A stretch of 36,270 nt of DNA from Actinomycetota bacterium (GTDB lineage: Bacteria > Actinomycetota > Acidimicrobiia > Acidimicrobiales > AC-14): contig VAWU01000026.1 in assembly GCA_005888325.1 (NCBI GenBank), positions 97,407 through 133,676 of the forward strand, read 5' to 3'. This document shows, one piece after another, positions 8,399-16,007 of the stretch; the stretch's first letter is position 1; the number at the start of each line of letters is the position of its first letter. Both the position numbers and the translations under genes were made by a program. The notes under the pieces are model-generated. The model saw only the letters and a list, made by a program, of their open reading frames with translations, was not told where the DNA came from and made no database searches.

Positions 8399-10114
8399 AT
8401 GGAAGAGCGCACCGGCAAGTCGAGGGTGGTCGAGCTGCACGAGGCCGCCGCTCTGCTCGACCTGTCGGCCGAAGCGGTGCGCTCGCTGACCGACGCGGGG
8501 TACCTCACCCCGGCCGCCGACGACGGCGAGCCAAGGTACGCGCTGGGCGACCTCAAGGGGTTCGTGGCGCGCAACGCCGACGACGGGTCCGGCATCGTCT
8601 GGGACGTCGAGGGGGACGCCGTCGACCCGCTCGCGCTGCTCGACGCGCTCGACGGCCACGCCGGCGACATGGCCCAGCGCGCCTACGTCACCTTCTGTGC
8701 CGCATACCCCGAGGCGTCGGAGTGGACGCCGGGCGAGCAGTCCCGCTTCATCGAGCAGGCGCGCAAGCGCTTCGAGGCCATCCTCGCGGTCACCGGCCAG
8801 GGCCAGGAGATCGACGAGTCGCTCGTCGGTGACCTCGAGGAGGTGGGGGCCAACGCGGCGTGGACCGGGTCCTCGCTCCCACAGCTCCTCGTGATCATGC
8901 GCATCTCGCGTGACCTCGTGGTGCAGACGGCCGTGGAGGTGGCGGAGGAACGCGGCCGGCACTGGGGCCTGGCACTCTCGCTGCTCCTCAACCGGGTGCT
9001 GCCGGCGATGGATCGTTTCACCGACTCGGTGGTGCAGGGTTACTGGAAGGCGGTGCTGGCGCATCAGGGGGAGAGCAAGGCCCGCTACCAGGCCGTCGTC
9101 GAGGACTCCTCCGACGGCATCTTCGAGATCGACCTCGACGGGCGCATCCAGTTCGCCAACCGCTCGTTCGCGGTGATCACGGGCCGCACGCCCGACGAAC
9201 TCGACCAGGCGCCGCTCTTCCAGGTGCTCGTCCCCGTCGAGCAGACCGAGGTCCTGCAGCGGCTCATGACGAGCTCGCCGCAGGGCTCGCAGCGCTTGGA
9301 GCTCGTCGTGGAGCGTGCGGACGGGGTGCGGCGTGTGGTCGAGGTGTCCACCCAGCCCCGCCACGAGCACGATGCGGTCGTTGGACTCCAGGGCGTGGTG
9401 CGCGACATCACCGCCGCGCACGACCTCGAGGTGGCGAAGAACGAGTTCCTCGCGCTGATCACCCACGAGCTGCGCACCCCGCTCACCTCCATCGTCGGGC
9501 TCGGCGCCACCCTCGAGAGCCACTCGCAGGAGCTGGCGGGCGACCAGATCGAGCGGCTGGGGAAGGCGATCCGCCACCAGTGCGAGCGGATCACCCGCCT
9601 CGCCGACGACCTGCACGACGTCAGCCGGCTCGAGTCGAGGTCGTTGGTGCTCAACCTCCGGGCCGTCGAGCTGGCGCCGGCCATCGAGGTGTCGCTCCCG
9701 ACGGTGGCGAGCTACACGCCGGGGGTCGAGGTAAAGGTGGCCGCCGGCATCGAGGTGGTGGCCGATCCCCGCCGGCTCGAGCAGGTGATCGCGAACCTCG
9801 TCGAGAACGCCATCGTCCACGGCGACGGCCCCGTCACCCTCGAGGCCAGGACCGACGCGAGCGGCCTGGTCGACCTGTCGATCCGCGACCACGGCCCCGG
9901 CGTGCCGGACGCCGTCGCGCCCACCCTGTTCTCGCCCCTACGCAGCTTCGCCCGTCACGACCACCACCGCGGACGGGGCACGGGTCTCGGGCTGGCCCTC
10001 GTGCGGGGCCTGGTCGAGGCCATGGGGGGTCGCGTCTGGTACGAGGCGGCCCCCGGCGGTGGCGCCTGCTTCCACGTGGCCCTCCCTTCGCCGAGAACGC
10101 GTTCCCGCGAGTAG
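8399..10114 (+). CDS. PAS-domain sensor histidine kinase with N-terminal helix-turn-helix
   Basis: 571 residues, soluble, with no transmembrane segment. Residues 10-60 look like a MerR/excisionase-type helix-turn-helix (VVELHEAAALLDLSAEAVRSL...YALGDLKGFV). A helical domain spans about 80-222 with no family recognised. A PAS domain covers about 228-340 (DSSDGIFEIDLDGRIQFANRSF). The kinase core has the H-box ITHELRTPLTSIVG with His356, the N-box around Asn470, DHGPGVPD (497-504) and GRGTGLGLAL (525-534). All kinase motifs are intact. It lies 28 bp after the hydrolase gene, and no response regulator is adjacent. A DNA-binding-like domain on a kinase is unusual; partner and signal are unknown. 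Confidence 0.9.
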   Translation: MEERTGKSRVVELHEAAALLDLSAEAVRSLTDAGYLTPAADDGEPRYALGDLKGFVARNADDGSGIVWDVEGDAVDPLALLDALDGHAGDMAQRAYVTFCAAYPEASEWTPGEQSRFIEQARKRFEAILAVTGQGQEIDESLVGDLEEVGANAAWTGSSLPQLLVIMRISRDLVVQTAVEVAEERGRHWGLALSLLLNRVLPAMDRFTDSVVQGYWKAVLAHQGESKARYQAVVEDSSDGIFEIDLDGRIQFANRSFAVITGRTPDELDQAPLFQVLVPVEQTEVLQRLMTSSPQGSQRLELVVERADGVRRVVEVSTQPRHEHDAVVGLQGVVRDITAAHDLEVAKNEFLALITHELRTPLTSIVGLGATLESHSQELAGDQIERLGKAIRHQCERITRLADDLHDVSRLESRSLVLNLRAVELAPAIEVSLPTVASYTPGVEVKVAAGIEVVADPRRLEQVIANLVENAIVHGDGPVTLEARTDASGLVDLSIRDHGPGVPDAVAPTLFSPLRSFARHDHHRGRGTGLGLALVRGLVEAMGGRVWYEAAPGGGACFHVALPSPRTRSRE

Positions 10115-10151
10115 CGTCGTTGCGCCGACGCGCGAAGAAGGGGGCCCAGCC

Positions 10152-11675
10152 ATGGCCGACAAGATCACCGAAGCCCAGCTGTTCATCAACGGTGAGTTCA
10201 CCGACGCAGTCTCGGGCGAGACGTTCTCGTCCACCGACCCCGCCACCGGTCAGGAATGGGCGCGTGTGGCCAAGGGCGACCGCGAAGACGCCATTCGGGC
10301 CATCAAGGCGGCGCGCACCGCGTTCGACGAAGGCCCGTGGCCGAAGATGAGCGGCAAGGAGCGCGCCGAGAAGCTCAACCAGATCGCGGAGGGCATCGGC
10401 AAGGCACAGCAGCAGATCGCGGACGACGAGGTCCACGACGGTGGCGGCACGATGCGCAAGGCCATGCTCGCCGACGTTCCCGGCGCGCAGGCGACCTTCC
10501 AGTGGTTCGCGCAGTGCGCGGAGACGCTCCCCGACATCACCAATCTCGAGGGCTCACTGTTCCCTCCGTCGGAGAACTACGTGCGGCGTGAGCCCTATGG
10601 CGTCACGACCGGTGTCATCCCGTGGAACTTCCCGCTCCTGATGGCGGGGTGGAAGATCGCACCCTCGATCGCGGCGGGCAACTGCTGTGTGATCAAGCCA
10701 GCGTCGTTCACGTCGGTGACCGCGCTCGACCTCGCCCGCGTGATCCAGGAGGCCGACCTGCCGCCCGGTGTCGTCAACGTGGTCGCCGGTCCCGGGGGCA
10801 GCGTCGGCGAGGAGCTCGCCTCCAACCCCATGGTCGACAAGACCGCGTTCACCGGCTCCACCGAGGTGGGCCGGCGCATCATGCAGCTGGCGTCGGGCAC
10901 GGTGAAGGCGGTCACGCTCGAGCTGGGCGGCAAGTCGGCGAACATCGTCCTCGACGACGCCGATCTCGACATCGCCGCGGCCGGCGTGCTCTGGGGCACG
11001 TTCCTGCACAACGGTCAGGTCTGCGAGTCGGGCACCCGTGCACTCGTGCACCGCGCCGTCTACGACGAGTTCCTCTCGATGCTCGTCGACCGCGCCGGCA
11101 AGATCTCGATCGGCAACCCGCTCGACTTCGGCACCGACCTCGGCCCGCTCGTCTCGCGTCAGCAGGTGGAGACGGTCGAGCGCTACGTGGCGATCGGCAA
11201 GGACGAGGGCGCGACGCTCGTGATCGGTGGTTCGAAGCCCGAGACGCTCGCCGACGGCCTCGACCGCGAGGCGTTCTACAACCCGACGATCTTCGCGGGT
11301 GTCGACAACACGTCGCGTCTGGCCCAGGAAGAGATCTTCGGCCCGGTCCTGTCCGTGATCCCCTTCGACAACGACGACCAGGCCGTGGCGATCGCCAACG
11401 ACTCGATCTACGGGCTCGGCGGTGGCGTGTGGTCGGCCGACGTCGACCGGGCCAAGACGATCGCCCACGGCATGCGTACCGGCACGGTGTGGATCAACGA
11501 CTACCACCTGATCGATTCCAAGCGGCCGTTCGGTGGCTACAAGCAGTCGGGGATCGGGCGCGAGCTCGGCACCTTCGGCTACGACGCCTACCGGCAGGTG
11601 AAGCACGTCCACGTGAACCCGCAGGCGGGGCGCGACGGCCACGTGCACTACCAGATGCTCAGCGCCAACATCTGA
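10152..11675 (+). CDS. NAD(P)-dependent aldehyde dehydrogenase
   Basis: 507 residues from ATG 10152, preceded by a strong AAGAAGGGGG ribosome-binding site. It oxidises an aldehyde to the acid in the cytosol. It has PWNFPLLM (157-164), the cofactor region FTGSTEVG (233-240), the general base Glu257 in LELGGKSANIVLDDADL, and the nucleophile Cys291 in GQVCESGTR. EEIFGPVLSVIPF and KRPFGGYKQSGIGRELG are typical of the superfamily. The substrate is not evident. The immediately following DUF779 gene recalls the Mycobacterium pairing Rv0458/Rv0459. A TAGCGT hexamer at 10112-10117 could serve as a -10. Confidence 0.94.
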   Translation: MADKITEAQLFINGEFTDAVSGETFSSTDPATGQEWARVAKGDREDAIRAIKAARTAFDEGPWPKMSGKERAEKLNQIAEGIGKAQQQIADDEVHDGGGTMRKAMLADVPGAQATFQWFAQCAETLPDITNLEGSLFPPSENYVRREPYGVTTGVIPWNFPLLMAGWKIAPSIAAGNCCVIKPASFTSVTALDLARVIQEADLPPGVVNVVAGPGGSVGEELASNPMVDKTAFTGSTEVGRRIMQLASGTVKAVTLELGGKSANIVLDDADLDIAAAGVLWGTFLHNGQVCESGTRALVHRAVYDEFLSMLVDRAGKISIGNPLDFGTDLGPLVSRQQVETVERYVAIGKDEGATLVIGGSKPETLADGLDREAFYNPTIFAGVDNTSRLAQEEIFGPVLSVIPFDNDDQAVAIANDSIYGLGGGVWSADVDRAKTIAHGMRTGTVWINDYHLIDSKRPFGGYKQSGIGRELGTFGYDAYRQVKHVHVNPQAGRDGHVHYQMLSANI

Positions 11676-11682
11676 TCGTGCG

Positions 11683-12108
11683 ATGAAGGTGACCGCGACC
11701 GACCGGGCGGCGCGTGTGGTCGAGCGGATGCGCGCCAAACGTTCGGGCCGGCTCACCATCACGATCGGCACCGGCTGCTGCGAGTCGACCGCGCCGTTCC
11801 TCTACGAGGACTTCTGGCCCGGCCCCGACCAGGAGGTCGTCGGTCGTGTCGGCGACGTCGAGATCTTCGCGCCTGAGTACCTGCGCAAGCTGTACCCGGA
11901 CGAGGAGGGCGCGGTGGTCGACGTCGACGAGGACTACGTGGCTGAGTCGCTGTCCATCGAGACCGAGCTCGGCTGCCGCTTCGTGCTGCGCGGCTCCGGC
12001 TTCGAGGCACGCGAGGCACCCGCGTGTGCGGCGGTGCCGACCGTCCCGCCCGCCACCCCGCTCGTGCGCGAGCTGCCCGAGCACCTGCGCGGCCTGCGCA
12101 TCCGCTGA
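11683..12108 (+). CDS. DUF779 family protein
   Basis: 141 residues, ATG 7 nt after the aldehyde dehydrogenase stop, so almost certainly co-transcribed with it. The DUF779 core is recognisable, including the Gly/Cys-rich IGTGCCESTAPFLYEDF (28-44). The biochemical role is not established. The recurrent neighbourhood with aldehyde dehydrogenases suggests an accessory or substrate-handling role, which is inference. The paired cysteines could bind metal. The C-terminal ~30 residues, rich in Pro and Ala, look like a disordered extension. Confidence 0.88.
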   Translation: MKVTATDRAARVVERMRAKRSGRLTITIGTGCCESTAPFLYEDFWPGPDQEVVGRVGDVEIFAPEYLRKLYPDEEGAVVDVDEDYVAESLSIETELGCRFVLRGSGFEAREAPACAAVPTVPPATPLVRELPEHLRGLRIR

Positions 12109-12121
12109 CGCCCCAACCCTG

Positions 12122-12173
12122 TCCTTCTTGTCGTACGCAGCCGTCCTGAGACGGCTGCCTTCGACAAGAAGGA
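12122..12173. terminator. Long two-part hairpin between convergent genes
   Basis: The outer 12-nt arms are at 12122-12133 (TCCTTCTTGTCG) and 12162-12173 and match perfectly. The inner 9-nt arms at 12137-12145 (GCAGCCGTC) and 12150-12158 also match perfectly around a CTGA loop. Only a 3x3 internal mismatch (TAC/CTT) interrupts the stem. It sits in the gap between the stop of the DUF779 gene and the stop of mrp on the other strand, so it probably terminates both directions. There is no long U-tract. Confidence 0.72.
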
Positions 12174-12177
12174 GCGG

Positions 12178-13344
12178 CTAGGAGGGGGTGGCGGCGCCTA
12201 ACCGCTCTTCGACGGCCGCCAGCATGCGGGCAGAGCACCCGCTCATGTCGACGGGTGGCAGCAGCTCGTCGGCGATCCGCGCCGCGATGGCGGCGAACGC
12301 CTCGCCCGCCTGACAGCCGGGCGCGGCGAGCGCGAGGGGCATGCCGGCGTCGTTCGCCGCGCTGACCGCGGGCTCGAGCGGCACCTGACCGATCAGGGGC
12401 GCGCCGAGCTCGTCGGCGAGCAGCCGCCCGCCGCCTGCGCCGAACAACGCGTAGGACTCGCCGTGCTCGCACGTGAACGTGCTCATGTTCTCGATCACGC
12501 CGAGCACCTTGAGGTACGAGCGGCGGGCCATGTCGGCGACGCGCACGGCCACCTTCTGCGCGGCCAGCGCGGGCGTGGTGACGACGACCATCTCGCTGCG
12601 GGGCAGCAGCCGGCCGAGCGCCATCTGGATGTCGCCGGTGCCGGGCGGCATGTCGAGCAGCAGGTAGTCCATCTCGCCCCACGACACCTTGACGAGGAAC
12701 TCCTCGAGCGCCTTGGCGAGCATGAGGCCGCGCCACATGATCGCCTTGTCCTCGTCGTCGACGAGCAGGCCCATGCTCACGACCTTCAGCCGACCCGCTC
12801 CGACGGGCACCTCGTGCGGACCGATCTTGCCCTCGTCGTCGCCACCCAGCCGTCCGGTGACACCGAGCATCCGCGGCACGCTGAAGCCCCAGATGTCGGC
12901 GTCGAGGACGCCGACGGTGAAGCCCCGCTCGGCGAGCGCGGTGGCGAGGTTCACGGTGACGCTCGACTTGCCGACCCCGCCCTTGCCGCTCGCGACGGCG
13001 ATGATCCGCGTGCTCAGCGAGACCTCGGTGTCGGGCGCGTTGTCGGCCGCCTTCTTGCGGGCCCGCTGCATGACGTCGGTGCGCTGCTCGGGCGTCATCT
13101 CCCCGAAGTCGACCTTGACCGAGCGCACGCCGGGCACGCCCGTCAGCTTGCGCTCGACGTCGTCGCGGATCTGGGTGCGCAGGGGGCAGCCCGAGATGGT
13201 CAGGGCCACCGCGACGCGCACGTCGCCCTCGTCGCCCACCGTCACCTCGCGCACCATGCCCAGCTCGACGATGTCGGCGCCGAGCTCCGGGTCGACCACC
13301 CCGCGCAGGGTGTTGAGGAGGTCGGACTCGGTGGGGGCGGGCAT
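12178..13344 (-). CDS. mrp: Mrp/ApbC family Fe-S cluster carrier ATPase
   Basis: 388 residues. An N-terminal MIP18/DUF59 domain (about 5-80, with TISGCPLRTQI) precedes the P-loop ATPase domain. The latter has the deviant Walker A SGKGGVGKSS (119-128), DADIWGFSVPRMLG and LLLDMPPGTGD. These proteins carry or assemble Fe-S clusters as cytosolic dimers. Where many members have a C-x-x-C in ENMSxFxCPxCG, this one reads ENMSTFTCEHGE, so the second Cys is missing; several actinobacterial relatives also deviate here (from memory). It diverges from the SufR-like gene across a 43-bp gap. A TAAAAT hexamer ends 8 nt before its ATG. Confidence 0.92.
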   Translation of the reverse strand: MPAPTESDLLNTLRGVVDPELGADIVELGMVREVTVGDEGDVRVAVALTISGCPLRTQIRDDVERKLTGVPGVRSVKVDFGEMTPEQRTDVMQRARKKAADNAPDTEVSLSTRIIAVASGKGGVGKSSVTVNLATALAERGFTVGVLDADIWGFSVPRMLGVTGRLGGDDEGKIGPHEVPVGAGRLKVVSMGLLVDDEDKAIMWRGLMLAKALEEFLVKVSWGEMDYLLLDMPPGTGDIQMALGRLLPRSEMVVVTTPALAAQKVAVRVADMARRSYLKVLGVIENMSTFTCEHGESYALFGAGGGRLLADELGAPLIGQVPLEPAVSAANDAGMPLALAAPGCQAGEAFAAIAARIADELLPPVDMSGCSARMLAAVEERLGAATPS

Positions 13345-13352
13345 GACCAGGC

Positions 13353-13358
13353 ATTTTA
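13353..13358 (-). promoter_or_regulatory. Probable -10 element of mrp
   Basis: Minus-strand TAAAAT lies 8 nt before the ATG of mrp, inside the 43-bp divergent gap shared with the SufR-like regulator. Confidence 0.5.
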
Positions 13359-13366
13359 CCCGGGAT

Positions 13367-13386
13367 CGGCCTTGCTAATATGGCCG
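13367..13386. promoter_or_regulatory. Inverted repeat and -10 element upstream of SufR-like regulator
   Basis: CGGCC at 13367-13371 and GGCCG at 13382-13386 form an inverted repeat separated by 10 nt. The spacer contains TAATAT (13376-13381), which ends 6 nt before the GTG of the regulator and so looks like its -10 in a leaderless promoter. A repeat flanking the -10 is a plausible autoregulatory operator that could also affect mrp. The arms are short and G+C-rich, so chance is possible. Confidence 0.4.
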
Positions 13387-13387
13387 G

Positions 13388-14113
13388 GTGAGCAACGACG
13401 CCACCAGCCGCGAGCCCGGCCGCGAGAGCACCGCCGAGGCGACAGGCGAGCGGCAGGGGCGGCTCGAGGTGCTCAAGGCCCTCGGCGACAACACCCGCTA
13501 CGCCATCTACCTGGAGCTGGCCCGCTCGTCCTCCCCGCGCTCGACCGCCGACATCGCCGACATCCTCGGCCTCCACCCCAACACCGTGCGACCCCACCTC
13601 GAGCGCATGCGCGACGTCGGCCTGCTCGACGTGGAGACCGACGCCAAGGGCAGCGTCGGCCGGCCCCAGCACCGCTACTCCCTGGCGCGGGCCGCGCCGT
13701 CCCTCGGCCTCGAGCCCCCGGCGTTCCCGCTCCTCGCCCGTCTGCTCGCCTCGATGGCCGCGGCCGCCCGGCTCGAGCCCGACGACGCCGCCGATGCCGC
13801 CCGCGGCACCGGCCGGGCGATGGCCGCCGACCGCCTGCGGCGTACGCCCGGCGACTCCTGCGTGGCCGCCCTGGCCGACGCCCTCGACGAGCTGGGCTTC
13901 GACCCGGCCGTGGCGGGTGACGGCGAGGCCGTGACCATCGCCTTCACCCACTGCCCCTTCGCCGAGCTGGCCGAGGCCTATCCCGAGCTCGTCTGCCACC
14001 TCCACCGGGGGCTCGTCGAGGGGTTCGTCTCAGAGTGGGGCGAGGGCGGTGTCGAGCGGTTCAGCACCCTCGCGGACCGCGACCCCTGTCAGGTTGAGCT
14101 GAGCCTCCGGTAG
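13388..14113 (+). CDS. SufR-like helix-turn-helix regulator with C-terminal cysteines
   Basis: 241 residues, GTG start. The N-terminal winged helix-turn-helix (about 24-95) contains TADIADILGLHPNTVRPHLERM (53-74). The C-terminal half has Cys residues at about 158, 189 (HCPF), 203 (VCHLHRGLVEGFV) and 234 (DPCQV), the arrangement expected of SufR-type repressors that bind an Fe-S cluster. By analogy it would sense Fe-S status and repress Fe-S genes; this fits its position between mrp and an A-type carrier gene. It may control both sides of the divergent promoter. The next gene starts 9 nt after its stop. Confidence 0.82.
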   Translation: MSNDATSREPGRESTAEATGERQGRLEVLKALGDNTRYAIYLELARSSSPRSTADIADILGLHPNTVRPHLERMRDVGLLDVETDAKGSVGRPQHRYSLARAAPSLGLEPPAFPLLARLLASMAAAARLEPDDAADAARGTGRAMAADRLRRTPGDSCVAALADALDELGFDPAVAGDGEAVTIAFTHCPFAELAEAYPELVCHLHRGLVEGFVSEWGEGGVERFSTLADRDPCQVELSLR

Positions 14114-14116
14114 TCT
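14111..14116 (+). promoter_or_regulatory. Probable -10 element of the A-type carrier gene
   Basis: TAGTCT, overlapping the TAG stop of the SufR-like gene, is followed by 6 nt and the ATG at 14123. The identical TAGTCT-N6-start arrangement precedes nadE at 31649-31654. The carrier can probably be transcribed as a leaderless mRNA independent of the regulator. Confidence 0.55.
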
Positions 14117-14122
14117 GGTCGC

Positions 14123-14479
14123 ATGTCGAGCATGTTCAGCGTCACCGACAGCCGGACGGTCTTCAACCTCACCGACGCCGCCACGGCGAAGGTGAGGGAG
14201 CTCCTCGAGGCCGAAGGCGACCCTGCGCTGGCGCTCCGCGTCGCAGTGCGGCCGGGCGGCTGCTCGGGCTACAGCTACGAGATGTTCTTCGACGGCGACA
14301 TCGCCGCCGACGATGCGGTCTCCGACTTCGGTGGGGTCAAGGTCGTCATCGACCCCGCCAGCGCGCCGCTCCTCGGCGGGGCGACGCTCGACTTCAAGGA
14401 CGGCCTCCAGGGCGCGGGGTTCCATGTCAGCAACCCCAACGCCAGCCGTAGCTGCGGCTGCGGGCAGTCGTTCAGCTGA
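14123..14479 (+). CDS. A-type iron-sulfur carrier (IscA/SufA/ErpA family)
   Basis: 118 residues. The three conserved cysteines are Cys47 in GGCSGYSY and the pair Cys111/Cys113 in SCGCGQSF. These ligate Fe or a transient cluster that the protein hands to apo-enzymes. Length and fold landmarks (NLTDAATAKVRELLEAEG, GVKVVIDPASAPLLGGATLDF) are standard. The neighbours are Fe-S related on both sides: a SufR-like regulator upstream and a [2Fe-2S] protein overlapping or abutting downstream, which may be a client. Which subfamily name applies cannot be settled from sequence alone. Confidence 0.93.
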   Translation: MSSMFSVTDSRTVFNLTDAATAKVRELLEAEGDPALALRVAVRPGGCSGYSYEMFFDGDIAADDAVSDFGGVKVVIDPASAPLLGGATLDFKDGLQGAGFHVSNPNASRSCGCGQSFS

Positions 14480-16007
14480 CGAGCTGACGCTCTCCTTCAC
14501 GCTCGACGGCCGGGCCGTCGAGGTCGCCGACGACGGCGCAACGCTCCTCGAGGCCCTGCGCGACCGCCTCGGCAACCGGTCGCCGAAGGACGGTTGCAGC
14601 CCGCAGGGCCAGTGTGGCTGCTGCACGGTGCTCGTCGACGGCGCGCCGCGTGTCGCCTGTGTGACGCCCGTGCGACGGGTGGCGGGCCGCTCGGTCGTCA
14701 CCGCCGCGGGTCTGCCCGACGACGAGCGCGGCGCCTGGGCCGACGCCTTCTGCGCCACCGGGGCCAGCCAGTGCGGCTTCTGCACGCCCGGGATCGTCGT
14801 GCGCCTTGCCGCGCTGAAGCGCAAGGGCGGCACCGACGTCGACGGCGCGCTGCTCGCGCACCTCTGTCGTTGCACGGGCTGGCGCACCATTGCCGAGGCC
14901 TACGCCGCATTCGGGCGCCCGCATCCACCGCGCGACCTTGCGGCCGCGTCGCGTCGGGCCGGCATCGAGGGCGGCGTGGCGCAACGGGTCGGACCCGAGA
15001 TCGCGCTCGGTGGTGGCGGGTTCGCCGACGACACCGCTCCCCTCGACGCGCTCGTCGCGGTGCCCGACGGCCGTGGTGGTTGGGCGGTGGGCGAGAGCCT
15101 CGCCGAGGCACGCCTGGCCGCGGGCAAGGTGCAGGGCCGGCGCAGCACGGTCGCGGTGCGCCACCCGCTCGAGGTCCCGTCCGGAGAGTGGGACGTCACC
15201 TTGCGCACGACGTGGGTCGAGCCCGCGTATCTCGAGCCCGACGCGTCGTGGTGCGCGCCCGGCGGAGAGCCGGCCACACCGCTCGCCAACGGCGGCGCCT
15301 TCGGCGGCAAGTCCGCGTCGGTCGCGCCCGGTGTGGCCCGCCGGCTGGCCGACGAGCACGGCCGAGCCGTGCGCGTGCTGCTGTCACGCGAAGACGTCGT
15401 GCGCCTCGGGCCCAAGCGGCCGCCTCTCGCGGCGGGAGCGCGGGGCGACGGCAGCGGGGTCGTGCGCGTCGCCCGCACCGCGGGAATCGCACGGGCGATC
15501 GCCGCGCTCGCCCCCGATCTCACGATCGAGGAGGTCGACGTGCCCGGCCCCCCGACCTCGGTCGCGCCGCGCGCCGCCGGTTGGGCCGAGGCGCTCGTGC
15601 TGCTGGCCGGCGCACGCGGTGAGCCCGCGCCGCTGCGCTCGCCCTCCGGCGCGGTGGCCGAGGCGGCGGTGACGGGTGACGGCGTTCACGTGCGCGTCGA
15701 CTGCGGCCGCCCGCTCGACGAGGTCGTCCTGCGGTCCTACTGCGTCGGCGCCGCGCACATGGGCCTGGGCTGGGTCACGTCGGAGGCCGTCGCGGTCGAC
15801 GATGACGGCACACCCCACGACCTCACGATTCGGTCGTTCGGCGTCCTGCGGGCGCGCGACATGCCGCCGGTCGACGTCGAGATCGTGCGGTCCGACCGGC
15901 CTCCGGTGAACGGGAGCGACGCGGTGTTCGCGGCGGTGGCGGCCGCGGCCTGGATCGAGCAGGGTTGCCCGCAGGACTGGCCCACTCAGCGAGGGAGGAC
16001 GACGTGA
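14424..16007 (+). CDS. Fusion of xanthine-oxidase-type [2Fe-2S] domains with a reduced molybdenum-subunit segment
   Basis: Up to 527 residues from ATG 14424, which overlaps the carrier gene by 56 bp. No ATG, GTG or TTG occurs in frame between that stop and the ferredoxin domain; CTG 14484 is the other candidate. Residues 21-85 form a plant-type ferredoxin (Cys58, 64, 67, 79). Residues 95-165 form the alpha-helical [2Fe-2S] domain (Cys117, 120, 148, 150). The remaining ~360 residues contain short matches to the molybdopterin subunit (VEPAYLEPDASW, GGAFGGKSA, GRAVRVLLSREDVV, NGSDAVFAAVAAAAW), whose normal length is about 750. The FAD subunit is absent. Electron transfer is likely; Mo-dependent catalysis is doubtful. 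Confidence 0.75.
   Translation: MSATPTPAVAAAAGSRSADELTLSFTLDGRAVEVADDGATLLEALRDRLGNRSPKDGCSPQGQCGCCTVLVDGAPRVACVTPVRRVAGRSVVTAAGLPDDERGAWADAFCATGASQCGFCTPGIVVRLAALKRKGGTDVDGALLAHLCRCTGWRTIAEAYAAFGRPHPPRDLAAASRRAGIEGGVAQRVGPEIALGGGGFADDTAPLDALVAVPDGRGGWAVGESLAEARLAAGKVQGRRSTVAVRHPLEVPSGEWDVTLRTTWVEPAYLEPDASWCAPGGEPATPLANGGAFGGKSASVAPGVARRLADEHGRAVRVLLSREDVVRLGPKRPPLAAGARGDGSGVVRVARTAGIARAIAALAPDLTIEEVDVPGPPTSVAPRAAGWAEALVLLAGARGEPAPLRSPSGAVAEAAVTGDGVHVRVDCGRPLDEVVLRSYCVGAAHMGLGWVTSEAVAVDDDGTPHDLTIRSFGVLRARDMPPVDVEIVRSDRPPVNGSDAVFAAVAAAAWIEQGCPQDWPTQRGRTT

Noticed and set aside
8297-9892. 531-codon minus-strand open frame opposite the histidine kinase
   Set aside because: The low-complexity translation is a shadow of the kinase, whose motifs are unambiguous.
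11759-14005. 748-codon minus-strand open frame crossing DUF779, mrp and the regulator
   Set aside because: It runs through several well-supported genes in other frames, and its product has no recognisable domain.
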